Source: SIG299 sp045531895 (GTDB lineage: Bacteria > Bacillota > Clostridia > Lachnospirales > Lachnospiraceae). From it: a stretch of DNA of 64,000 nt. Both the position numbers and the translations under genes were made by a program. The notes below the pieces were generated by a model. It did no database searches. It was not told the DNA's origin and was given only the letters and a program-made list of their open reading frames with translations. Each line of letters starts with the position of its first letter. Position 1 is the first letter of the stretch. The stretch covers positions 27,627 to 91,626 of the forward strand of contig JAZSEW010000070.1 in assembly GCA_045531895.1 (NCBI GenBank). The letters are read 5' to 3'. Positions 51,134-60,200 of this stretch are shown here, one piece after another.

Positions 51134-52888
51134 ATGAAAAAACGAAAACTCTTATATATGCTTCCATTGTGCTCCTTGCTGCTCTTTGGTGGCTGTGCCG
51201 ACAAAGACCGGTCTCTCACATCGGACCATTCCGGCATTGTCTCCGGTATTCCCACACCTACACCTTCCTTTGAAGAATTTGCCACCGGCATCTTCGTGGA
51301 GGAAGTAACCACCGACACCATTTCCCTGCGGTATTCTCTGTCCCGTCCGGAAAACTACGGCATAGCCGACTACCCGATTACACTGGGCTCTGTTAAGGAT
51401 GTCGTTTCTCCCGACGAGGACGCCCTACATATGTATGAACAGCTGCTGACCTATGACCCGGAAAGCCTGCCGGAAGAAGAAAGACTGACCTATCTTTCCT
51501 TAAAGCATCATCTGGATTTAACCCTGCAGAATGATTTTTCCCCCTACCTTTCGGAGCTTCTCGGTCCTACCACCGGTTATCAGGCGCAGCTTCCCATTGT
51601 GCTGGCAGAATACCGTTTTGAAACCAAGGAAGACGTAGAGCATTACCTGTCCCTGCTGCCATGCGTCTACGATTACTTTAAGGAAATTTCTGATTTTGAA
51701 AAGGAAAAGAGTGCCGCAGGATATTTTATGAACGATGCCACTGCAACAGAAATCATTGCCCAGTGTGAAGACTTTGTGAAGGACATGGACACCCACTATC
51801 TTGTCACCACCTTCGAGGAACGTTTAGAAGCGTTAGATTTGACTCTCTCTGAAAAAACGGAATATATCCTGCAAAATCAGACCGCCCTGCATTCCTATGT
51901 ATTCCCGGCCTATGATTTACTGGCGGAAACTCTGACAAACTGCCTTGGTACCGTAAAAAATGAATATGGACTATCATATTTCAAAGATGGTAAAGACTAT
52001 TATGCCCTGCTGACCAGGCTTAGTACCGGCACCAACAAATCCGTCGACGAGTTAAAGCAGATGCTTTCTTCCGCTATTATAGAGGGATGCAATACAATGG
52101 CACTTGCTCTTGCCGAGGAGCCGGCAATCTACGACAATGCCCTAAATCCGGACTATCCGGAAACCAACCCGAATTTAATTATTGAGTACATTACCGAAAA
52201 ATCCGCAGAGGATTTTCCTTATGTGAATTGTGGGGAATACACCATAAAATACATTCCGAAATCTCTGGAAGAATATGTGAGCCCCGCCATGTATCTGATT
52301 CCGCCTATCGATGACTACGAAGCAGGTGTCATCTACATCAACGGCAATCTGCGGTACGATGCCGCCACCCTGTTTCCGACCATTGTCCACGAGGGCTATC
52401 CGGGGCATTTATATCAGACCGTTGCTACCCTGTCCGGCGATATCCACCCTCTACGCTACCTTTTATCCAATACCGGATACGAAGAGGGCTGGGCCACCTA
52501 TGTGGAAACCTACAGCTACAAATATGCCGGATTTACCGATGACCTGACCTCTTTTTTACAGGCAGACCAGGTAGCAACCCTGTGTCTGTATGCCCTGTCG
52601 GACATCTATATCCACTACGACGGCTATACACCGGAACAGTTGTCAGATTTTTTAATCGGTTACGGTTTCCCAAAAGAATCCTCTGACCTGATTTACCAGA
52701 CCCTGCTTTCCGAGCCGGGGGCTTATCTGCCCTATGCAGTGGGATATCTGGAATTTATGGGGTTACAAAATACTGCACAGGAAGTCTGGGGCACAGAATA
52801 CAGCGATTATTCTTTCCATGAATTTTTACTGGAAATGGGTCCGATGCCGTTTGATATTCTGGAAGAACTGTTAAGAAATCCGATGTAG
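51134..52888 (+). CDS. DUF885 family lipoprotein, putative metallopeptidase
   Basis: A 584-residue lipoprotein: basic start MKKRKLLYMLPL and lipobox LLLFGGC at about residue 21, so anchored on the outer face of the membrane. The DUF885 core has the HExxH-like motif in IVHEGYPGHLYQTVA and EEGWATYVETYSY, which together form a zinc peptidase site. The substrate is unknown. A serine/threonine/proline-rich linker (PTPTPSFEEF) follows the lipobox. It is divergent from the large flagellar gene. Confidence 0.87.
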   Translation: MKKRKLLYMLPLCSLLLFGGCADKDRSLTSDHSGIVSGIPTPTPSFEEFATGIFVEEVTTDTISLRYSLSRPENYGIADYPITLGSVKDVVSPDEDALHMYEQLLTYDPESLPEEERLTYLSLKHHLDLTLQNDFSPYLSELLGPTTGYQAQLPIVLAEYRFETKEDVEHYLSLLPCVYDYFKEISDFEKEKSAAGYFMNDATATEIIAQCEDFVKDMDTHYLVTTFEERLEALDLTLSEKTEYILQNQTALHSYVFPAYDLLAETLTNCLGTVKNEYGLSYFKDGKDYYALLTRLSTGTNKSVDELKQMLSSAIIEGCNTMALALAEEPAIYDNALNPDYPETNPNLIIEYITEKSAEDFPYVNCGEYTIKYIPKSLEEYVSPAMYLIPPIDDYEAGVIYINGNLRYDAATLFPTIVHEGYPGHLYQTVATLSGDIHPLRYLLSNTGYEEGWATYVETYSYKYAGFTDDLTSFLQADQVATLCLYALSDIYIHYDGYTPEQLSDFLIGYGFPKESSDLIYQTLLSEPGAYLPYAVGYLEFMGLQNTAQEVWGTEYSDYSFHEFLLEMGPMPFDILEELLRNPM

Positions 52889-52936
52889 TAATTATTGTTG
52901 TTCTTGTGGTTTTACTGGCCATTGGCGTCCGGGCTC

Positions 52937-53050
52937 TTATCCAAGCACTTTAAGCACGAAACCAGTGGCCGCGGTGGTGGAAATAAAGTAAAAATTATCC
53001 AACCGGTCATGAGTACCATATCGCACCCAGCCGGAACCATACTCTTTGGT
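52937..53050 (-). pseudogene. Detached 3' end of the BlaR1-like gene after an in-frame stop
   Basis: Directly after the TAA at 53051-53053 the same frame reads 37 residues, TKEYGSGWVRYGTHDRLDNF and then YFISTTAATGFVLKVLG, to a second stop at 52937-52939. The composition and hydrophobic pattern are those of protein, not spacer, so a Gln/Glu codon may have become TAA. Confidence 0.5.
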
Positions 53051-55243
53051 TTATCTTCCCCACACTTCGGAAATCTGTTCCCTCCGGCACAAATCATGCT
53101 TCTCATCCAGACAATAGCTTGCTACTGCAAAACCACCCCAATCGGAATGATAATCTTCAAAGGATATGGTGTGCTCGTCCATTCTGACAAAACTGTCCAA
53201 GGCACCCAGGTATCTTTCCAATGTCTCTTCCACACCGTTGTCCTCAGCAAAATACATTTCCTCGATTCCCTTTACCGCCTGCAGACCGGTTCCATCATAA
53301 ATGTATAAATCACCGTTACCATTTAATAATTCATAGAAGGAATCCGTAGTGTCAATATCCAGAAGCCAATATTCATCACGGGCATCTGATGTCGTAAACG
53401 CTCTCTCGCCATTGATGAAAACGCCGTTCAAGTCAATGTACAGGTTTTCCTTTACACCATCGCCATTTAAATCGACAGACCAGCCCTCACCGTTTACCAT
53501 CTCCAAAGCCACATGATCCACAAAAGACAGCTCCTTATAGCTTACTTCCTTTACCGAAAGGACTAATTCCAGCTCCTTTTGTTCTTTGGCTACCACCCAC
53601 TCGTCTCCTGCTATTTTCAGCAGCTTTTCTACAAACCGGTCTACGGTATCAGAGCTTCCATATAAAATCCATCCGGACTGCTTGTCCCAGGTTTCGGTAT
53701 AAAACCAGCCCTCACCACCGTAAACAATACCGGTAAGGGTATGTTCTGCATTGATAAGCTCTGTATATTCACCATTTACTTCCTTGTTCTTGTATAAGCG
53801 GAATACATCAGCAGATACCTTGTCTTCTTCTCCCACGATTATATAGTTGCTGTCGGCATAACCATGTGCTGTATAGCCATCGCCCCAGGAATAACCAACA
53901 TAATACCAAAGATTTCCGTCTTTATCCTGCTCTGCCGCCAGAATAGTAACCGGTGTCTCATTCTTTACATAGTTACGTTTCTCATATTCATAACCTGGGG
54001 CAGGTCTCAGTTCTATGGAATCCGTAGCAACTCCCACTGTTGGAAATTCCATTTCCACTGCACGTGTCTCCATCTCCTGAGTTGCTGCCTCTGCTTCCTT
54101 CGTTGACTCTTCCTCCGGCATTTCTGTTACCGTCGCCACGCCATTGTTATTCTCCTGTTCTCCCTTTGCCTCTCCGGTAAATACGAAGAAGCCGATGCCT
54201 ACTACTAATAGTGCAACCAGTAAACCGGTTATAATTTTTGTTTCTTTCTTTGTTGAAATTGCTTTCACTCTGTCTACAACCTCCTTCTTATCGGAAGCCA
54301 TGAGAGTAGCCATGCCGAACATCTGCACTGCCTTGGACTGTCCTGCTGCCAACCCTACCAGCGTATGGCCATAGCTGTAGCGTTCTTCCTCGCCCAGGCG
54401 CTCGATGGTGCGTTCGTCACAAGCCAGCTCTGCATCCTTTTTGGACAGCAGCACTGCCAGCCATACCAGTGGGTTATACCAGTGCAGAATCAGACAAACC
54501 GTACGGCACAAAGACCATACCATGTCACCCTGCAGATAATGACTATACTCATGCTCTACACAATAGTTTTTCTCCTGATCTCCCATTCCCTCTTTATTTA
54601 AATAGATGGATGGATGAACCACTCCATACAGGCAGGAGGAATAAATTCCGTCTGCCAGATATACCGCTAACTCCTGTTTGCCACGGCCTTTTTTTGCCAG
54701 AACCGGCAGTTCCTTGCGGAACAGACCCAGCGTTGTACTGAAAGAAATATTCACACTGAAAATAACCGCCACCATCACTGCCATGCCGGCAATCCACGCA
54801 AATGGTAATACCCTCTGCCAGTTGATTTCCGGGAAAGTAAATCCGTTTTCTTCTGTCTCTACCATTGCCGCATCCCCCACCGGAAGATAAGACTCTGCCA
54901 GATCATTACTGTCCACCGGATACCGCACAATTTTTGTTGGGTTGTCCGGGTCTACGTACATAATTCCGTGGGATTCATAAAATGCCTTCTGTTCCTCCCA
55001 CGCAGCGTCCACATCTGTTTCCTGCGCCGGAGCTTCCCGCTCTTCCATCCGCTCCTTTCCCTCTTCCGCAAGAGTCAAAAGGTTAAAGGACAGTTCGCCA
55101 AAGTTCACCGGACAAAGCAGACGCACCAGTACAAGCAGCCACAGCGCGTAGGTATACTTTGCCTTCATTTTTTCTTTAAAGAGACCTCGTACTGCAATGA
55201 CGAGTAAAATAAGCACAGACGATGTTAAAATCCATTGTGTCAT
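53051..55243 (-). CDS. BlaR1/MecR1-type M56 membrane protease with SH3-like sensor region
   Basis: A 730-residue protein. The N-terminus has two membrane helices, then a long acidic loop, two more, and the zinc-protease motif YCVEHEYSHYLQGD with AELACDERTIERL, typical of M56. After a helix near residue 350 there is an extracellular part with an SH3-like domain (VKNETPVTILAAEQDKDGNL, YSWGDGYTAHGYAD) and further beta domains, and no penicillin-binding domain. ATG 55243 follows AGGAG. It overlaps the BlaI gene end. It probably releases repression by cleaving BlaI. The last 37 residues seem lost by a nonsense change. Confidence 0.85.
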   Translation of the reverse strand: MTQWILTSSVLILLVIAVRGLFKEKMKAKYTYALWLLVLVRLLCPVNFGELSFNLLTLAEEGKERMEEREAPAQETDVDAAWEEQKAFYESHGIMYVDPDNPTKIVRYPVDSNDLAESYLPVGDAAMVETEENGFTFPEINWQRVLPFAWIAGMAVMVAVIFSVNISFSTTLGLFRKELPVLAKKGRGKQELAVYLADGIYSSCLYGVVHPSIYLNKEGMGDQEKNYCVEHEYSHYLQGDMVWSLCRTVCLILHWYNPLVWLAVLLSKKDAELACDERTIERLGEEERYSYGHTLVGLAAGQSKAVQMFGMATLMASDKKEVVDRVKAISTKKETKIITGLLVALLVVGIGFFVFTGEAKGEQENNNGVATVTEMPEEESTKEAEAATQEMETRAVEMEFPTVGVATDSIELRPAPGYEYEKRNYVKNETPVTILAAEQDKDGNLWYYVGYSWGDGYTAHGYADSNYIIVGEEDKVSADVFRLYKNKEVNGEYTELINAEHTLTGIVYGGEGWFYTETWDKQSGWILYGSSDTVDRFVEKLLKIAGDEWVVAKEQKELELVLSVKEVSYKELSFVDHVALEMVNGEGWSVDLNGDGVKENLYIDLNGVFINGERAFTTSDARDEYWLLDIDTTDSFYELLNGNGDLYIYDGTGLQAVKGIEEMYFAEDNGVEETLERYLGALDSFVRMDEHTISFEDYHSDWGGFAVASYCLDEKHDLCRREQISEVWGR

Positions 55244-55244
55244 G

Positions 55245-55628
55245 CTATTTCTCTCCTTTCTTCTCCGCTGCATCCAACAGTGCATGTAACTCTGCGATGT
55301 CTTCCTTTGTTAAATGATTTCTTTTTACCATGGCACTCATCATCAGTCCGACACTTCCCTGATATACACGGTCTAAAAATGACTCCGTTTCCTGATGGGT
55401 TGCTTCTTCCTGATCTACCATCGGATAATAAAGTCTTGCCTTTTCTCCTTCCTCACAGCGAAGCAGACCTTTTTCGGTCATACGCTTTACCATGGTGGTG
55501 CTGGTGCTTTTGGCCCAACCGGCACGAATTTGCATATCCTTTACTATTTGCATGACCGTCTTCGGGGATTCCTCCCATAAACACTCTAAGACGGACCATT
55601 CTGTTTTTGTGAGCTCAATGTTATTCAT
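55245..55628 (-). CDS. BlaI/MecI family repressor
   Basis: A 127-residue winged-helix repressor: LTKTEWSVLECLWEESPKTV, AGWAKSTSTTMVKRMTEKGL, then the dimerisation helices. The cleavage site region RARLYYPMV-like is EKARLYYPMVDQEEATHQET. ATG 55628 is chosen since the open frame beyond it (to 55697) contains the operator. It is the first gene of a pair with the BlaR1-type protease. Confidence 0.9.
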   Translation of the reverse strand: MNNIELTKTEWSVLECLWEESPKTVMQIVKDMQIRAGWAKSTSTTMVKRMTEKGLLRCEEGEKARLYYPMVDQEEATHQETESFLDRVYQGSVGLMMSAMVKRNHLTKEDIAELHALLDAAEKKGEK

Positions 55629-55699
55629 TCTTATTTTTCTCCATTTCTTGATTTTTCGAGGAATTCGCGAGGTTCCTCTCCTATATAGGTATTTCAAGA

Positions 55700-55752
55700 C
55701 GTACTAATTTGTAGTACGATTTTAATATACAACAAGTGTACTACATTGTCAA
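55700..55752 (-). promoter_or_regulatory. BlaI promoter with two dyad operators
   Basis: TTGACA (55747-55752), 17-base spacer and TATATT (55724-55729). Dyads: TGTAGTACAC in the spacer (55736-55745) and CGTACTA-caaat-TAGTACG (55700-55718) downstream, sharing the half-site GTAGTAC. Confidence 0.75.
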
Positions 55753-55908
55753 CCATTTTTTTGCCCAAATGGGTTCTCTCCTTGAATTCTCCAAAATAGA
55801 GAGTGCATTCCACAACTCAGGGATTGTTTTTTCCAGGCGGATAAGGTAAGTTAAAATCATAAGATGCATGCAGCTTAAAATATTATCTTAAAAACAAGGA
55901 GAATTACA

Positions 55909-56580
55909 ATGAAACAAGAGAAAATTGGTACCTTTATTGCCGAAACCAGAAAGCAACGGGGTATGACACAAAGGGAACTGGCAGAAAAAATCGGTATCAG
56001 CGATAAAACCGTTTCCAAATGGGAATGCGGCAACAGTATTCCGGATATCAGCTATCTTGAAGCATTATGTGATTCTCTGGATATCAAAGTGAATGAGCTT
56101 TTATCCGGGGAACGCCTGACAGATAAGAGCTATTCCGAAAAAGCGGAGGAAAATATCATGGCTCTCATCAAAGAAAATGAAAGTAATAAAATGGGCAGCT
56201 GGTTACCGTTGCTCCTTGGTATCATTCTGATACTCGCAACCTTTATTTGTATGCTTTTCTGTGGGGAAGACAGAACCATAAGTGCCCTATGGAATTACTT
56301 TGATTTTGTTACCTTGCTGGTTCTTGTTCTGTTATGTACCGCCATTGTGCTGCTATCGAAAAAAAGAACACGGCAGGATATTTTAGACCTGCTGCAGAAA
56401 ATCGTCATTCCATGCGGAATTTTTGATTTTCTGTTCCAGTGTGTCCTTGTAATAGGCCGCCTGGATACCCCGGCAATGATTAGTACCAATTTGTCGGTTT
56501 GCAGTTTGTCACTCATGTATTCCGTAGGAGCGTTTTTAATCATTACGGTGCTCAAGGAACGTGGAAAATATGCTCAATAA
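55909..56580 (+). CDS. XRE-family regulator with membrane domain
   Basis: A 223-residue protein. Residues 1-68 are a Cro/CI-type helix-turn-helix (MTQRELAEKIGISDKTVSKW, ECGNSIPDISYLEALCDSL). After a linker come about four hydrophobic helices (95-115, 127-147, 160-178, 195-215). This membrane-tethered arrangement is common in Firmicutes; target and signal are unknown. AAGGAG precedes ATG 55909. Confidence 0.88.
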   Translation: MKQEKIGTFIAETRKQRGMTQRELAEKIGISDKTVSKWECGNSIPDISYLEALCDSLDIKVNELLSGERLTDKSYSEKAEENIMALIKENESNKMGSWLPLLLGIILILATFICMLFCGEDRTISALWNYFDFVTLLVLVLLCTAIVLLSKKRTRQDILDLLQKIVIPCGIFDFLFQCVLVIGRLDTPAMISTNLSVCSLSLMYSVGAFLIITVLKERGKYAQ

Positions 56581-56610
56581 AATTCATATTACATAATACT
56601 CTCACAAAGA

Positions 56611-56656
56611 CAGAGGTTGCGGAACCCTTACAGTAAGGGACGCAACCTCTGTTTTA
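56611..56656 (+). terminator. Terminator of the XRE-membrane gene
   Basis: AGAGGTTGCG and CGCAACCTCT stem with an inner CCCTTA/TAAGGG, then GTTTTAT. Confidence 0.85.
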
Positions 56657-56682
56657 TCTTGCTAATTTGTATAATGCCACAA

Positions 56683-56756
56683 ACTACTCCGGTAGTATTG
56701 ACATTTCCACACGACTGTGGTAGTGTATAATTAAGCAGACACTACTCCGGTAGTGT
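56683..56756 (+). promoter_or_regulatory. Three tandem BlaI-type operators with promoter
   Basis: ACTACTCCGGTAGT (56683-56696), ACGACTGTGGTAGT (56711-56724) and ACACTACTCCGGTAGTGT (56739-56756) are dyads of ACTAC/GTAGT. A TATAAT lies at 56726-56731, between the second and third; a TTGACA (56698-56703) is 22 bases from it, too far for a good -35. Confidence 0.7.
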
Positions 56757-56795
56757 GTCATATAAGAACAGAGTAACGGGAAGGAGAAAAACAAA

Positions 56796-57155
56796 ATGTC
56801 CATCAAACTATTTGATTCCGAATTAAAAATCATGAACGTCCTCTGGCAAGAGGGCGACTGTACCGCCAAGTACATTTCCGATGTATTAAAAGAAGAAAAC
56901 GGTTGGAACATGAACACCACCTACACCCTGATTAAGCGCTGCATCCAGAAGGGGGCCATCGAACGCAGCGAACCAAACTTTATGTGCCGCGCCCTGATTC
57001 CAAAGGAAGAGGTTCAGGAAGCCGAAACCAACGAACTGATTAATAAGGTTTTCGACGGTTCCGTGGATAAACTGTTTGCTTCCCTGCTCGGCCGCAAAAA
57101 ACTGTCCAAAGACCAGATACAACGCTTAAAAGATATTGTTGATGAATTAGAGTAA
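56796..57155 (+). CDS. BlaI/MecI family repressor
   Basis: A 119-residue winged-helix repressor: SELKIMNVLWQEGDCTAKYI, WNMNTTYTLIKRCIQKGAIE, and a dimerisation tail LLGRKKLSKDQIQRLKDIVD. The ribosome site GGGAAGGAG precedes ATG 56796. It lies 57 bases before a large BlaR1-type gene and is preceded by three matching operators. Confidence 0.9.
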   Translation: MSIKLFDSELKIMNVLWQEGDCTAKYISDVLKEENGWNMNTTYTLIKRCIQKGAIERSEPNFMCRALIPKEEVQEAETNELINKVFDGSVDKLFASLLGRKKLSKDQIQRLKDIVDELE

Positions 57156-57211
57156 TAACGTAACAAAATGGGAGAACCGGGAACAACACAGTTCCCAGAA
57201 TGGAGAACACT

Positions 57212-60200
57212 ATGACTTTACTGAAAATGAGCATTTACGGTGCAGTGATAATCCTTGCTATTATCCTGATCCGCGCCTTTACCTTACATAAGCTGCCAAA
57301 GAAAACGTTCCTGATTTTATGGAGCGTTGCTTTGCTGCGCCTGTTGGTTCCTTTTGAAATCGCCTCGGAATACAGTGTATATTCTCTGGTTCCGGAAGAA
57401 ATTGCAGGACAGCTTTCTGATATGTCCGAGAGCATTACAGAGCCGCTTTCTGACACACTCTTCACCGAGCAGGAAACAGAAGTCGGTAATACCGCCCCGG
57501 GAAGCAATGTACTAAATAACGAAGTACTCTCTCTGGAAGAAGCAATACAGAACCTGCCGCAGTCTCAATACAGAGAGCAGGAAATCTCTTCTTCCAACGA
57601 AACCAAAGCAGACCAGAATACAGACAATCCAATTTATCTTCCGACAGAAGACTTAACTACCGATGCCATTCCGCTTCCAAATGTGGAGCAGAATCCTCCG
57701 GCTGATGTTGTGGATATTATCATCAAGGAGCAACCGACTCCGGCTGACCGGCTTTTTAACAGTCCCATCCATGTTGCCTGGCTGACTGGTACCCTGCTCT
57801 GTGCTGTATTTTTCCTGTTTTTCTATATCAGAGCCTATATCGAGTTTGCAGATGCCACACCGGTTACAGACGAATATGCCAAAGATTTTTTTAAGCATCA
57901 TTGGACCAACCGCGTTATTTATCTTCGGCAATCTGACAAGATTTCTGCCCCACTGACCTACGGCATCTTCCGTCCGGTTATCCTGCTTCCAAAGAAAATG
58001 GACTGGGAAAACCACGACCAGATAGACTATGTGCTGTATCACGAGTTTACCCACATCCGCCGCTTTGACCTGATTCCAAAGCTTTTGATGGCTGTTGCCT
58101 TATGTATCCATTGGTTCAACCCATTTGTATGGGCCATGTACTACTTTTTCAACCGGGATATTGAACTATCCTGCGATGAATGTGTTGTAAATTATTACGA
58201 AAAAAATCACACCAAGGCAGACTACGCCCGTGCCCTTATCAGCATGGAGGAGAAAAAGAGTCGCATTACACCACTGTGCAACAATTTCAGCAAAAACGCC
58301 ATCGAAGAGCGAATTACCGCCATTATGAAATTAAAAAAGACCACCATCGGCATGATTGTTGTTGGCATTGTGATTGTTACTACAGTTATCATTACACTGA
58401 CTACCTCCGCCAAACAGCCGGAGGCCGCAGTAACCGACGGTCCAACCGCTACTCCGGCCCCTACTACGGTGCCATTTAAAATGATTAATTTTGAATCCGG
58501 CGAGTTTGATGAAAAAGAGCTTGCAAAGACACTCTGGCAGCGTTATGAGGAATTTGCTGCAGTTTACAATACCTGTATTAACAAGAGCATGAACAAAGAC
58601 CCATATACCGAAAAGGATTTTGTAGAAATTGAAATCGACCTGGACAAATTAATTCGTGTGGAGCGATATCTTCCGGTAGCAGACTCCCGATTCCCTACCA
58701 TGCAGTCACTGAAAAATTACGTGGAAACTGTCTGCACCAAAGAAGGAAGTGACTTTTTCCTTTCTTCCACTTTCCTCAACATGTATCATCCGGACGATGG
58801 ATACGAATGGGCACCAAAATACGTGGAACAAAACGGTGTACTGTACACCAAGCCATATGACATGCAGGCTCCACTCCTTTACACAGCCGGAGAACCAACC
58901 GTGTACCGCGGAGAAGTTTTCTTTTACCTGTTAGAGGATAACCGTGTTGCCATGTATGCCGGAAACAACCCGACCGGCAGTATTTATCGAACCTATTTTA
59001 AGCAGGAAAACGGTATCTGGTATGTGGATGACCTCTTCCTTGATATACCTGGTATTCCGGATAAAGACGGCAACACTCTGTACCGCTTCAGCGTTCCGAT
59101 GGAAGAACTGGCGGGTGCGGAATCAGATAATTCCGGCGCTGAAGCTACACTTCCACCGGAAAACACCCTGACCCAGGAGGAAGCTGAAACAATCGCCACA
59201 AAGACATTCTCCACATATATGACTATGTACGAAGAATTCTTTTACACAAGCCTTGCCTGCGCCGATATTCTTTCTGCAGACGACTGGGTAACCATCAACG
59301 GCGAAGGGGGTTATACCAAGGTTATAGACGAACGCTTCCCAACGCTTGCAAGCGTCATCGAGTATATGGAAACCATCTGTACAGCGGAATTTGCAGAAGA
59401 CTTACGAAATAAGAACTGGCACATGGATTCCGGCATTCCGACTCTTGCAGAACTTAACGGCGAGTTGTATACCTATACCTACGATTTTCCGGGTCCAAGA
59501 CCGCAATACCGTTTTATCAATATAAACTACGACCAGGCAGATACTATTACGTTGGAATATCATGGTTATGTTGACACCTACATCAACGTCTGGGAAACCG
59601 GAACCATGACCCTGAAGCGAATCGATGGCACATGGAAAGTTGCTTCCCACGAGTATGCTTATAACCATAACCCATACTTTGATGCTTACAATGGAGAAAA
59701 ATTACACTACCTTGACTGTACAATACCGGGTTATGATTCCCCAACCATCTGCAACGACATTGTTTTTTACCGTGCAGACGAAGAAGAAACACTGGACGAA
59801 GTTCTGATTGCCATGAAAACTGCTATTTTAGAACGGTTGACCATACCTGCGAATAATCGCTCATTTACCATAACCTCCTATGATGTGTCTGCCCAAAGCT
59901 ATGAAACGCTGATTGAAACAGCTGCCTGGAGGCTTCCGGTTCTGGAGGGTTACTATGCTTTTGAAGGAATCGACCTTGTCACTATGGAAAACCGGCTCAA
60001 AAAAGGCATCACTGACGATGCCGGTAGGGTTCCGTTCCTTGCCCAGGGCAGTGAGGAAGTATTTTATTTTATCCTGCTAAGAGAAGGCGATGTGTACCGC
60101 CTGCAGCGGGAAGAATCCGCTAACGGTATGATAGAACGCGGATGGACCTTCCAAACCAATACTTCTTCCATTCCTCTCTGGCAGGAAATCGCCCGCAGTG

